Source: a virus. Taken from it: a stretch of 31,289 nucleotides of DNA. Made by a program: the position numbers and the translations under genes. Location: positions 1 to 31,289 of IMG/VR virus record IMGVR_UViG_3300025617_000068. One strand, 5' to 3'. Of this stretch, positions 14,976-23,467 are shown piece after piece; within the stretch, counting starts at the first letter, position 1, and every line of letters begins with the position of its first letter. Below the pieces are notes generated by a model. That model did not search any database. It was not told the DNA's origin and saw only the letters and a program-made list of their open reading frames with translations.

Positions 14976-17432
14976 TCAACAGAAAAAGTATTCAGAATCT
15001 AATACTTGTCCAATATTAAGATTACCTATGTCAGGTATCTCTTTATTAAAGCCCTCTGTATTACTCAAGATATTCTCAAAGATATCAAAGAAGTAATTAA
15101 ATTCGTTATACATAATAACAAATATGTGTCTAGTCAATTGACCTAATTCTTCAACGTCTCTAGCATGACAACTAAAGCTATCATGTACAGCACCAAAGCT
15201 ACCTTCCCAATTGGCTATGACTAACGCCATATGAGAAGCATCTTGACTATGAATAAAGTTAGGTGATATACCACTCATAAGACCTTGAAGAGAAGCATAA
15301 GGGCTAGGCTCTTGAAGGATATGTGTGATACGTCCTGTATATTCACCATTCTTTTTGTGACCTACTGGTACACCCGAAAGAGTTACATATACACTTTGTT
15401 CTCTAGTAAGATATGAATGATAAAACACTGGGAACCCTGAAGGTGTTTCCCAAGACATATAGGTCTTTCCATTACCATACGACACATATCTAGTATCTTT
15501 AACATGACGAAGCTTATCTTCGATCATAGCTAACTCTAGATCATCGTCAATAGTTTTATCTTTCTTTTTCTTTAGTGTTTGTTTACGAGCATGAGTAGTT
15601 CTTTTCTTAGCTTGTGTCCAATCAGAACCATCAATATCATACGCTGATGTCTTACCTATTTCAAAGTCTACTAATGACTGTAAAAAGTTCATTACTTTAG
15701 TAGCCCCTGGACAGACATCTTCAAGGGCTAAAATAAGGTTACGTGCGAGTTCTTCACAGTCTACCATAGTGATGTTAAATTCTTCTGTGATACCTCCGGT
15801 ATAACAATCAGCGTACATGCTGTCAGCGATCTTCTCTGCGCCAGCTGAGTATGCTCTGGTCATTGTTCCACGCTTAGTAATGTACTTACGGATATGCTTC
15901 ATTTTCATATCTGGACGAGCTTCAAACCACTCTGGCATACGCTCAATTAAAGCTTTAGCAGCCTTAACATATAAGTCAGATTGAATCTCTGTAGGTGTTA
16001 ATGATACCAACTCACCTGTATGCTCATCACGAGATATAGCAGCACTGTGTTGATAGCCATTACAGCTACCATCAATAGGGATAGGTAAGTGACTAATATA
16101 GTTAATGTTATTAGAAGCATTACGTACTTCAATACAACACGCTAAGAATGAGAAAGGTTTTTCACAATCAAGTATCTTATCAGTACTATTAAAGATTAAC
16201 TCAATGTTTTGTTTAGTCCACTCCTCTCTATCTTTAAGAGTCATCTTGTCTACCGAAATAGATTCAAGACCTTCTTTGTTAAGGTAAGAGGCATAATCAT
16301 AACTGCACCAATTAGGAATATTATCAATGTCATAAGACTGGTTGTAACAAGAAGCAGTATGAATATATAACCACTTAAGACCGTTAGCACCCAAAGGCTT
16401 TCCTTCTTTAAATAAGAACAAAGCTCTTGCCATATCTGAACCTTGGAAATTAAAGAAAGGTTCTTTGTAATAAACTCTACCACGATAATCTACATCCACA
16501 TACTGATAAAATTCTGAATAGATAGAAAGCATTTTAGCTTTACTAAAGATAGCTTCTAGTTCTGTACGCTTAGAAATATCTCGAAGAATTATTAACTCTT
16601 CATTCCACTCTTCAGCAGCTTGGTTATAACGCTTTTTGTTTTCATCGGAAGGATCTTCTTTAAGTAGCTTATATGCTGCATCTACATCAGACTTTTTAGC
16701 CTTATCTAAACGCTTCTTAGCTTCAGGTAAGATACTACTAAGATTACATTCAATAACTTTCAATACTTCTTTGTTAACAACCCATGATTGTTGTTGAAGT
16801 TTATTAAGAGATTGAAGCCAAGGTTCATTACGCTTAATAGCTTCTTTAAAGGCTTGTTGATGTAGGATAAGAGGTATCTTACTTGTTTCAGAGTTAATAC
16901 CCTTAATAACAGCAATATTATCTCCTTGCATAATGTCTTTAATATCAGGAATCTTTTGTCCTGTTGAATAAAGAATTAAACCTTTACCATCTTTAGTTTG
17001 TACTAGATCAGAGAACTTATCAGTGATTTGAATTACATAAGGTGAACCAGAACGAGGTGCAAAGCCTTCTTGAATTTCAATATTAATAAATCCTGCATGA
17101 TAGAAAGCTTCAATAAATAAATCACCGATATGTAATAACATAGGTTTATTTAATTCTACTTTTTTATAGTTACATACTTCTACTCCAATAGAAATAGCTG
17201 TATGTGTTAGGAGTGCTTCTCCTTTCTTTCCTGAAGGGTCATCAGCTGCTTTATGAAGGATAATATTAGTAGCAACATTAACTAGATGCTCAATATCTTC
17301 TTCATAAATAACTTCTTCTTCTCCTTTAAGAATAGTAGCAAGATACAATGGTCCATATGCCTGCTTCTTATTCGTATTGAAGATAACCTTTCTGAGTCTT
17401 TCACTCAGGTATTCTACAACAAGGTTCTTCAT
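14976..17432 (-). CDS. T7-like single-subunit DNA-directed RNA polymerase
   Basis: The 818-residue protein transcribes phage genes from phage promoters without sigma factor. Visible motifs: VDVDYRGRVYY (312-322), equal to the T7 DWRGRVY region; motif A DGSCNGYQHSAA with catalytic Asp454; motif B KRGTMTRAY with Lys520 and Tyr528 (T7 Lys631 and Tyr639); WETPSGFPVF (661-670); SPNFIHSQDASH (723-734); and motif C HDSF with His750-Asp751. T7 Arg627 is Lys516 here and the Gly after the motif B Tyr is Ser529. The C-terminus ends in aromatic residues (EYFFC), where T7 RNAP has its hydrophobic foot. Length is a little under T7's 883. It is preceded by TGAGGATACT, 7 bases downstream of the primase-helicase stop. 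Its place at the far end of the replication block is unlike T7, where it is early. Confidence 0.97.
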   Translation of the reverse strand: MKNLVVEYLSERLRKVIFNTNKKQAYGPLYLATILKGEEEVIYEEDIEHLVNVATNIILHKAADDPSGKKGEALLTHTAISIGVEVCNYKKVELNKPMLLHIGDLFIEAFYHAGFINIEIQEGFAPRSGSPYVIQITDKFSDLVQTKDGKGLILYSTGQKIPDIKDIMQGDNIAVIKGINSETSKIPLILHQQAFKEAIKRNEPWLQSLNKLQQQSWVVNKEVLKVIECNLSSILPEAKKRLDKAKKSDVDAAYKLLKEDPSDENKKRYNQAAEEWNEELIILRDISKRTELEAIFSKAKMLSIYSEFYQYVDVDYRGRVYYKEPFFNFQGSDMARALFLFKEGKPLGANGLKWLYIHTASCYNQSYDIDNIPNWCSYDYASYLNKEGLESISVDKMTLKDREEWTKQNIELIFNSTDKILDCEKPFSFLACCIEVRNASNNINYISHLPIPIDGSCNGYQHSAAISRDEHTGELVSLTPTEIQSDLYVKAAKALIERMPEWFEARPDMKMKHIRKYITKRGTMTRAYSAGAEKIADSMYADCYTGGITEEFNITMVDCEELARNLILALEDVCPGATKVMNFLQSLVDFEIGKTSAYDIDGSDWTQAKKRTTHARKQTLKKKKDKTIDDDLELAMIEDKLRHVKDTRYVSYGNGKTYMSWETPSGFPVFYHSYLTREQSVYVTLSGVPVGHKKNGEYTGRITHILQEPSPYASLQGLMSGISPNFIHSQDASHMALVIANWEGSFGAVHDSFSCHARDVEELGQLTRHIFVIMYNEFNYFFDIFENILSNTEGFNKEIPDIGNLNIGQVLDSEYFFC

Positions 17433-17439
17433 AGTATCC

Positions 17440-19056
17440 TCAGAAGTTAGGGTTTAAAGAGTTAATACGACCTGTCTTATGATCGTAATAAGCTTGTCCT
17501 GCTGGACCTGTAAGACCAGTGTGACGACACTTAAGTACTTTCATTTCAATAGTATTACGTACTGTAGGATTTTCATTACCACTATCACGGGCAAATGCTA
17601 CAATGTCCATTGAGATTTGTTTAATAGAACCTGAACCTTTAATATCATCTAGAGAAGGTAACTCACCTTCTTCGAATGATTTACCTGAAGCAGTCTTACG
17701 TAAGTGAGATACAAGACCAATCCATACTCCATGTGTCTTAGCTACACGAAGTAAATCATTCATGATCTTATCTATTGCTTCATTGCCGGTAAGCCCTTCA
17801 GCTCCTTCAGATACAAGGATTGTAATATGATCAATAAACAAATATTTGCAACCAACAGCGGCCATATAGTTAAGTTGCTCAATGATACCATCAGTAATAG
17901 CACCAGCATGATCAAGAACGAGTACCCTGTCTCCACCGAATATTTCATCAAATCCATTTCTTAAGTCCTCTAGTGGTATCTCATCTGTAGGGTTAATATT
18001 AAGAGCCATAGCAGATAACTTCTTAGTTGTCTCAGCAGGTGACTCTTCAAGAGAAATAATACCGATCTTATCTTCAGTAGTCTTAATAAGATTATATACA
18101 ATCTCACGTAGCATTGTAGACTTACCTGAACCAGTACCACTAGTCCATAGTGTAATCTCACCTGCACGCATACCCTTAAGCTTATCGTTTAGACCTTCAA
18201 AGCAAGATGGGTACGGTACACTTTCAATGCTATTATATTGCTCCATAGCGTCCCACAGTGCCTCACCTGAGAGGATACCCTGGGGGTTATACTGCTTTGC
18301 ATTCCAGATAGCAGAGAGGACTGCTCTGTGGCCCTCATTAATCAGCTCATCTGAAGCATCTTTATGTTGACCTTTAGCTATTTTAATCTTTTCATATCCA
18401 ATAATCTTAGCAAGCTTCGTAACAGCTTCGGAGCCAGCATCATCATTATCAATGTACAAAACAACTTCACTAAACTCTCTAAGCCAGTCCCTGTTTGAAG
18501 TGACAGGCAAAAGATTAGAAGCGGAGGGAATAGATACAACCGGATATATAGTCCCGTTATATTTTTCATACGCTTGAGCAACAGCGAGAGCATCTTCCTC
18601 ACCTTCAGTTACTACTACTCGTTTCCTAGAAGCACCTGCGAATGTTCCTTGACCGAATAGTTGGATTCCATCTAGTCCTCCTTTGACTCTGAAATCTTTA
18701 GGATACTTACGAATTTTATAGGACGTTCCATTAGTTCCTATATAAGGGTAATATGTTTCAGATACTTCACCATCAGTATTAATAGCAGATCTTACTCCAA
18801 ACATCTCACAAATCTTATTACTAATTTTACGCTTAGAATGTGTTCTAAAGGGTAAGTCATTAATAGAGACTTGTGTTTGTTGTACAGACTCTTTTACTGG
18901 TTCGATAGGATCATCTCCATAATAATCAGGGTAGAATTTATTGCAACCTGGAGTCCAGCATTTACCTTTCACTACTCCAGAATCATCTTTGAATAGCGAT
19001 ACATTATCTACTGAACCACACGCTTTGCAGGGGGCTTTACCTATAGAGACAGTCAT
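17440..19056 (-). CDS. DNA primase-helicase, T7 gp4-like
   Basis: This 538-residue fusion unwinds the replication fork and makes RNA primers. The N-terminal zinc motif has Cys10, Cys13, Cys33 and Cys38. The TOPRIM primase core shows EGEEDALA (151-158) and DNDDAG (203-208). The RecA-type helicase domain begins near residue 290, with Walker A GTGSGKST at 307-314 and a Walker B-like KYLFIDH segment with a downstream SHLRK. Organisation and length match T7 gp4A (566 aa). It lies 2 bases below the dCMP deaminase gene and 7 above the RNA polymerase gene, so all three are probably on one message. It would act with the family A polymerase and SSB encoded upstream. Confidence 0.95.
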   Translation of the reverse strand: MTVSIGKAPCKACGSVDNVSLFKDDSGVVKGKCWTPGCNKFYPDYYGDDPIEPVKESVQQTQVSINDLPFRTHSKRKISNKICEMFGVRSAINTDGEVSETYYPYIGTNGTSYKIRKYPKDFRVKGGLDGIQLFGQGTFAGASRKRVVVTEGEEDALAVAQAYEKYNGTIYPVVSIPSASNLLPVTSNRDWLREFSEVVLYIDNDDAGSEAVTKLAKIIGYEKIKIAKGQHKDASDELINEGHRAVLSAIWNAKQYNPQGILSGEALWDAMEQYNSIESVPYPSCFEGLNDKLKGMRAGEITLWTSGTGSGKSTMLREIVYNLIKTTEDKIGIISLEESPAETTKKLSAMALNINPTDEIPLEDLRNGFDEIFGGDRVLVLDHAGAITDGIIEQLNYMAAVGCKYLFIDHITILVSEGAEGLTGNEAIDKIMNDLLRVAKTHGVWIGLVSHLRKTASGKSFEEGELPSLDDIKGSGSIKQISMDIVAFARDSGNENPTVRNTIEMKVLKCRHTGLTGPAGQAYYDHKTGRINSLNPNF

Positions 19057-19058
19057 GT

Positions 19059-19481
19059 TTAAACCTCAATTTTAAATAATTTAATTCCACAATCTTCTAA
19101 TAAGTCTCTACCCAAGTTACACTTGTTGTAGTTCTCTGCATAGAAAACAGTAGTAATACCTGCTTGAATGATTAACTTAGCACATTCAATACATGGTATA
19201 GTAGTAGAATAGATAGCTGCAAATTGAGTAGACTCATTTGACTTAGCAGCTTTAGCTATAGCATTAGCTTCAGCATGAACTACTTGTGGTAGAGTCTTTT
19301 CAAATTCATTCTTACAGTCATTAGTAAAGTAACCCATTGGTGTACCATTCCAACCATAAGAAATAATGTTATTACTCTTAGCAATAACAGCACCTACCTT
19401 CCGATGAGGATCAGTCGATCTCTCTGAAATACGGTAAGAGATCTCCATCATCATTCGATTGTGTTCCATTAACTTTGACAT
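19059..19481 (-). CDS. dCMP deaminase
   Basis: The 140-residue protein is a zinc-dependent cytidine/deoxycytidylate deaminase. The zinc and proton-shuttle motif HAEAN (His69, Glu71) is paired with PCIEC (Cys97, Cys100). Substrate-side features of dCMP deaminases are visible: DPHRKVGAVI near residue 24 and SYGWNGTPMG at 41-50. Converting dCMP to dUMP feeds dTTP synthesis and fits the nearby ribonucleotide reductase. The start ATG follows AGGAGAG. The first 71 bases overlap the 3' end of the previous gene in another frame. Confidence 0.93.
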   Translation of the reverse strand: MSKLMEHNRMMMEISYRISERSTDPHRKVGAVIAKSNNIISYGWNGTPMGYFTNDCKNEFEKTLPQVVHAEANAIAKAAKSNESTQFAAIYSTTIPCIECAKLIIQAGITTVFYAENYNKCNLGRDLLEDCGIKLFKIEV

Positions 19482-19686
19482 AATTTTCTCTCCTTAATAT
19501 TTGAATAAGCTCGGCAACCATTACACTGTATCCTTCTAACTGAGAAAGATATTCATTCCAATCAATGATTTCCATTTCAAACAAGTACTTAAGTTCCTCG
19601 TTGGCTTCCTCTAGGCTCTCTAGAAGTTCCTGAATCGCTTCTTCGTTTGTTAGAACTTCCAAAGATTCTTTCATAGTTTGATTCAT
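19411..19686 (-). CDS. 91-aa acidic coiled-coil-like protein
   Basis: The product begins MNQTMKESLEVLTNEEAI and continues as a Glu-rich amphipathic helix with heptad-like Leu spacing through about residue 64, then a basic RREN break. The last 24 residues are encoded in sequence shared with the dCMP deaminase start. The first 98 bases overlap the frame of the 47-aa gene upstream. The ribosome site is weak (AAAGAAAAG), which fits coupled translation; a second ATG lies 12 bases in. No function is recognised. I accept it because otherwise about 110 bases would be non-coding in a very tightly packed region. Confidence 0.55.
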   Translation of the reverse strand: MNQTMKESLEVLTNEEAIQELLESLEEANEELKYLFEMEIIDWNEYLSQLEGYSVMVAELIQILRRENYVKVNGTQSNDDGDLLPYFREID

Positions 19687-19732
19687 ACTTTTCTTTATCC
19701 ACTGGACGTGGAGTATCTCCTTTACCTGCCAT
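19589..19732 (-). CDS. 47-aa conserved marine-phage micro-protein
   Basis: The product starts MAGKGDTPRPVDKEKYESNY and continues ERIFG. From memory this MAGKGDxPRPVxxxxY...IFG pattern recurs in very short proteins of marine and T7-like phages; no function is known to me. The C-terminal 22 residues are Ser/Arg-rich and lie where the 91-aa gene is read in another frame, so they may be poorly constrained. The start overlaps the end of the 83-aa gene upstream, with AAAGGATAATTATA just before it. Confidence rests on the recognisable N-terminus. Confidence 0.75.
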   Translation of the reverse strand: MAGKGDTPRPVDKEKYESNYERIFGSSNKRRSDSGTSREPRGSQRGT

Positions 19733-19973
19733 TATAATTATCCTTTAACAGATCTTTAGCTTGTCCAATGAGTTGCATAAGCTCAAAGTAATTATCTACT
19801 TCAGATTCATATTTAAAGTTAGCTACTTTAACTAAGAACTCTTTGATAGGATCTTTATCAGGCTTACCCCATAAGACATCATCATTATCCTGATAGAAAC
19901 TTAATTCATAATCAGGTTCATTCAAGTCAGATTCAGTAAATGTTTCAGGGTCTTTGTAATCATACTTGTTCAT
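19722..19973 (-). CDS. 83-aa acidic small protein
   Basis: No family is recognised. The N-terminal half is acidic and Tyr-rich (MNKYDYKDPETFTESDL and so on); the second half looks helical, with FLVKVANFKYESEVDNYFELMQL. I chose ATG 19973, which has AGGAGAAACAAA directly upstream; an earlier in-frame ATG at 19994 has no site. It overlaps the exonuclease 3' end by 14 bases and the 47-aa gene by 11, so the four genes are chained by overlaps. Confidence 0.65.
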   Translation of the reverse strand: MNKYDYKDPETFTESDLNEPDYELSFYQDNDDVLWGKPDKDPIKEFLVKVANFKYESEVDNYFELMQLIGQAKDLLKDNYNGR

Positions 19974-20745
19974 TTTGTTTCTCCTTATATTCATAACACT
20001 TAGGTGGACCTTCTAATCCACACTCCCAGAAGTTACCTTTGTCTTTATCCCAAACAAAATAATCATCTTGATAACGTTGAATATGAATAAGACTACCAGT
20101 AAACATTAATGCATGGAACCATTCATTACCACAACGTTCTCTATATTCACGTTCAATGATAGACTTCCATTCATTTCTTCCAGAACTTTTAAGCAGCTTC
20201 TCAGCTGTTTTAGGTCCAAGCTTAGCAGGTGATTTAATATTATCAGTTGAATCACCAATTAAAACTTGTAACCAATAGTTATACTCAGCATCGTCCTCAG
20301 ATACTGTGTATTCTTTAATGTCGCCTCTTTGATTTGGTCTGATATGCTTACCTACAATACAGTCTAAATCTTTATCGGCAGAAATAATAACATAGTTTTG
20401 ATTTCTTTGCATACACTTATTTGCTTTACGGCGCACTAAGTCATCTGCTTCTAAACCATGAGAGCGAATGGCTAAGCGTTCCTTGCCTAACCATTCCTTA
20501 AGTTCCCTAATAATTTCCATTTCCTTTTCTCTATTAGGGTCTGGCTTACGATTACCTTTATAATCTTTAAAGATCTTGTAACGCCAATTACCATTACCTC
20601 CTACAAAAGAAAGTGATTCATCACACCAACTTTCTGTAAGATAGTTCTGTAGAATGTCTAGGTATTTTTCCTTAGCTTCATTAAGGTCTTCAACATTCCA
20701 GCAAGCACGATATAATATACCGTCTGCATCTACTATACCTAACAT
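19960..20745 (-). CDS. 5'-3' exonuclease, T7 gp6-like (FEN family)
   Basis: The 261-residue protein has the metal-binding acidic clusters of the flap/5'-3' exonuclease family: an N-terminal DADG (6-9), a KGNRKP segment, LEADDLV around residue 98, ISADKDLD around 121, and GDSTDNIKSPAKLGPKTA, the helix-hairpin-helix, around 165. It would degrade host DNA, remove RNA primers and support recombination. The gene is preceded by AAAAGGAGAAATAAA and, further up, by a long hairpin that separates it from nrdA. No polymerase domain is fused. Confidence 0.93.
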   Translation of the reverse strand: MLGIVDADGILYRACWNVEDLNEAKEKYLDILQNYLTESWCDESLSFVGGNGNWRYKIFKDYKGNRKPDPNREKEMEIIRELKEWLGKERLAIRSHGLEADDLVRRKANKCMQRNQNYVIISADKDLDCIVGKHIRPNQRGDIKEYTVSEDDAEYNYWLQVLIGDSTDNIKSPAKLGPKTAEKLLKSSGRNEWKSIIEREYRERCGNEWFHALMFTGSLIHIQRYQDDYFVWDKDKGNFWECGLEGPPKCYEYKEKQNEQV

Positions 20746-20760
20746 TTTATTTCTCCTTTT

Positions 20761-20807
20761 GGTCTGTATATAGACCGTATGATACCCTTACGGTTCGTAT
20801 ATAGACC
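20761..20807. repeat. 19-bp imperfect hairpin between nrdA and the exonuclease
   Basis: Arms 20761-20779 and 20789-20807 pair around a 9-base loop. The plus-strand version has three G-U wobbles and one A-C mismatch; the minus-strand message has three A-C mismatches and one wobble. Each arm also contains the direct repeat GTATATAGACC and is itself nearly palindromic. It fills the gap between the nrdA stop and the exonuclease ribosome site. Possible roles: mRNA processing or stability hairpin, attenuator, or protein-binding site. Confidence 0.75.
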
Positions 20808-20810
20808 TTT

Positions 20811-22493
20811 TTATTGACAGGCTAAGCATTCATCTTTAGAAGCTTGAACACCTGCTTTACTATATACATAATATAATGCTAAGATGTTGGGATCTAAGAA
20901 TGCTTCCTTATGTACTTCATTGATATAGGCTTCGTCTTCATCTGCGCTAAAGAACAAGTTAAGACTCTGCCACTGATCGATGTACTTCGACCTTGCAGAA
21001 GCCATTTGAACCACTGACTTCTGTGGGATCTCAAAAGCTGTACGGAATACTTCCTTCTCATGGTCACTCAACCAATCCTCATTTTGAACTGAACCCATAT
21101 TATCTCTAATACGTTCTACTGTTCGCTTGTTGTAGACTCCTTTGTCTTGCATAAGCTTGAGTAGCACTGGATTAATTCGATCGACTTCTCCAGCAGCTGT
21201 GCGTTGAGTGTATACCATTGCTGTGTCAGGGTTAATACCTTCAGAGATTCCTCCCATGATAAGTGCTGTTGATTTTGTAGGGGCAACTGCAATGCGGTGG
21301 GTGTTAGCCATTCCATACCCTTCCATCCACTCAGGCTCTCCCCAAGTTTCTGCAATCCATCTACTAGCTCGTTTGGATTCATCATCTATCCTCTTAAATA
21401 TCTCATTGTTAAGCATCATGGCTTCGAATGATCCAAAGACCATTTGATTTTGTTGTAGCAACGTATGGAAGCCACATACTCCCAAACCAAGTGCACGACT
21501 TTTCTTAGTGAATGCTCTTGCTTTCTCAAGACCAGAAACATTCTTAGACCTGTCAAGAAACTCTTGGCATACACAGTCCAAAAATACTGTAGCTTCAAAC
21601 ACTGCATTTGTATCTTTCCATTCGTCATATCTAGCTAAGTTCATTGAAGATAATACACAAGTATAAGTATATTCTTCTGATGAGTGAAGCATAATCTCAG
21701 CACATAGTTGAGGTGCTTTGATATCTAAGTTACGATCAATATACCATTGAGGTTTCTTAGCATTAGCTTTATCAGGAAAGAAAAAGTAACCCTTACCTGT
21801 TACCATCTTAGTACGCATTGCTTTACCATAGCGTCTAATAGCTTCTTGATCTTTACTAGATAAGCGAAGAATAAACTCTTCACTAATGTTCCAACCAATA
21901 TTGTTACCATCAGGATTGTGTTCTAGATGGTCACATACCTCATCAAAATCATTGTGATCAATAGGAACATAACCTGCCCAAGAACCTCTCCGTGCTGTAC
22001 CTTGAGATACATACTCCATGTCTTGCTGAAAGCCTTTAATGATTGGTAGCAATCCACTTGATTTACCTCCTGCTCCAATGACAGATCCTCGACCTCTAAT
22101 ATCTCCTAGATAACTAGCAGTACCAAATCCAGCTTTAGTTAGAGCAGCTGTTTCATGCTTGCCACGATAAATGCTATCAATACTATCACTAATATAAGAC
22201 CCAGCACACGATACCGGAAGACCTCTTGTCGTTCCTGTGTTTGCCAATACAGGTGTAGATGGTGATAGCCATCCCTTCCAAAGTAGATTAAAGAATTTCT
22301 CTTTCCATTCTTGAGGATTGGGCGTATGAATAGCCAGTGTTGCAGCAATCCTTTCGTATTGCGCTTTAGGACTACTAGCTTCGTACAGATATTTTTCTTT
22401 AAACATTTGGTAGCCACCCGTACTGTACCACTCAGGTAGCTCACCATTCTCTTGAAGACGCTTTCGTTCTTCTGATAGTTTGTCATAACTCAA
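20811..22493 (-). CDS. nrdA: Class I ribonucleotide reductase, alpha subunit
   Basis: The 560-residue protein reduces ribonucleotides to deoxyribonucleotides. Numbered from TTG 22493: Cys96 (PVSC) and Cys279 (YTCVLSSMNL) match the redox pair of E. coli NrdA Cys225/Cys462; Cys264 in QLCAEI matches the radical Cys439, with Glu266 as Glu441. The YY pair in ALYYVYSK matches Tyr730-731, and the C-terminal CxxC (Cys556, Cys559) is the electron relay. The residue at E. coli Asn437 is Gln262. There is no N-terminal ATP-cone, so it is about 200 residues shorter than E. coli. No ATG fits: TTG 22493 has GGAG 7 bases upstream and overlaps the nrdB stop by 4; an upstream TTG at 22517 would add 8 residues. 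Confidence 0.95.
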   Translation of the reverse strand: MSYDKLSEERKRLQENGELPEWYSTGGYQMFKEKYLYEASSPKAQYERIAATLAIHTPNPQEWKEKFFNLLWKGWLSPSTPVLANTGTTRGLPVSCAGSYISDSIDSIYRGKHETAALTKAGFGTASYLGDIRGRGSVIGAGGKSSGLLPIIKGFQQDMEYVSQGTARRGSWAGYVPIDHNDFDEVCDHLEHNPDGNNIGWNISEEFILRLSSKDQEAIRRYGKAMRTKMVTGKGYFFFPDKANAKKPQWYIDRNLDIKAPQLCAEIMLHSSEEYTYTCVLSSMNLARYDEWKDTNAVFEATVFLDCVCQEFLDRSKNVSGLEKARAFTKKSRALGLGVCGFHTLLQQNQMVFGSFEAMMLNNEIFKRIDDESKRASRWIAETWGEPEWMEGYGMANTHRIAVAPTKSTALIMGGISEGINPDTAMVYTQRTAAGEVDRINPVLLKLMQDKGVYNKRTVERIRDNMGSVQNEDWLSDHEKEVFRTAFEIPQKSVVQMASARSKYIDQWQSLNLFFSADEDEAYINEVHKEAFLDPNILALYYVYSKAGVQASKDECLACQ

Positions 22494-23467
22494 AATGAAA
22501 ACTCCTCTGCTGTCCAACCACGTTCGTATTGATTACCTATTGAATTAAAGAAATCATTCATAGCATAACCATTAATCCCCTTATAAAACCAATCTGCTAC
22601 TGGATTATAATGAATCTCAAATAAATTCTTATAACCCATGTTACGCATACAAGTATTAATACGGGATTGTACGAAGTAATCTAACTGCTTAGCGGAGATT
22701 CCTTCAATGTCTCCTTTTTCAAATAACTTTTCGATGATAAGTTGCTCATGTTCGTAGACAACTTGTGCCATATCCTTGATCGTTGCCTCAAGAGTTTCTT
22801 CTTCTTCAGGTTTAATTTCCTTTGCATCACGTTTCTCCTTAAGTAATTGTTGAAACAACCATCCAGAAGCTTCTGAATGTAATGCTTCATCTCGTGCTGA
22901 GAAGTTAATACCACTAACTACATTCAATAATTTATTCTTACCTTGAGACTGAAAGTGTTTCAAGAAAGCAAATGATGAATATAGAATAGCACCTTCAGCA
23001 AATGTAAATGCACCTAATGAATATAAGTCATCACCAGATTCTAATACACTCTCAAGAATATCAATACGTTCTTTAAGAACAGGATCTTCTTTATATGAAT
23101 CATAGAATTCATCGGTAGCAATCTTAAGCTCTTCATTAAGTTTAGCATAGAATGGAGCATGAACCGATAACTCAATAGACGAAAACAAACTCGCCATTGA
23201 TTGAATGTCTGGTCTAGGAAACTTTTTCATTACAAAGCTTGACCAGAATTCATTACCAATAATTAATTCATACTTCACAAACAAACGTAGTACTGTAATT
23301 ACAGCATGACGTTCAGCTTCAGTCATGTTTACTAGAATGTCTTGTACATCCTTCTCAACTTTAACTTCTTCTGGTGGCCAAAAGATACTAGCTTGTTTGT
23401 TTCTAAACTCTACTGCTGTTGGATAGTCTACAGTAAAAGTATCTTTAGGTGTCATCAGTTGAACCAC
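22490..23467 (-). CDS. nrdB: Class I ribonucleotide reductase, beta subunit
   Basis: The 325-residue ferritin-like protein holds the metal/radical cofactor for NrdA. Likely ligands: Glu67, Glu99 with His103, Glu158 (FAEGA), Glu194 and His197 (ARDEALH). Tyr107 stands four residues after His103, as E. coli Tyr122 does after His118, so a tyrosyl radical is possible. The Glu-to-His distance is four here instead of the usual three, so the first helix ligands need checking. The start is GTG, 6 bases after AAGGAG; an ATG four codons later lacks a site. nrdB lies directly upstream of nrdA with a 4-base overlap and directly after the resolvase stop. Confidence 0.95.
   Translation of the reverse strand: MVQLMTPKDTFTVDYPTAVEFRNKQASIFWPPEEVKVEKDVQDILVNMTEAERHAVITVLRLFVKYELIIGNEFWSSFVMKKFPRPDIQSMASLFSSIELSVHAPFYAKLNEELKIATDEFYDSYKEDPVLKERIDILESVLESGDDLYSLGAFTFAEGAILYSSFAFLKHFQSQGKNKLLNVVSGINFSARDEALHSEASGWLFQQLLKEKRDAKEIKPEEEETLEATIKDMAQVVYEHEQLIIEKLFEKGDIEGISAKQLDYFVQSRINTCMRNMGYKNLFEIHYNPVADWFYKGINGYAMNDFFNSIGNQYERGWTAEEFSF

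Noticed and set aside
20761-20812. Rightward intrinsic terminator (hairpin followed by TTTTT on the plus strand).
   Set aside because: No plus-strand gene or promoter is nearby, so a rightward terminator has nothing to stop; kept as a hairpin of unknown role.
22139-22486. 115-aa minus-strand frame starting with the only ATG near the nrdA start.
   Set aside because: It is out of frame with the RNR protein and encodes no recognisable sequence; nrdA instead uses TTG 22493.
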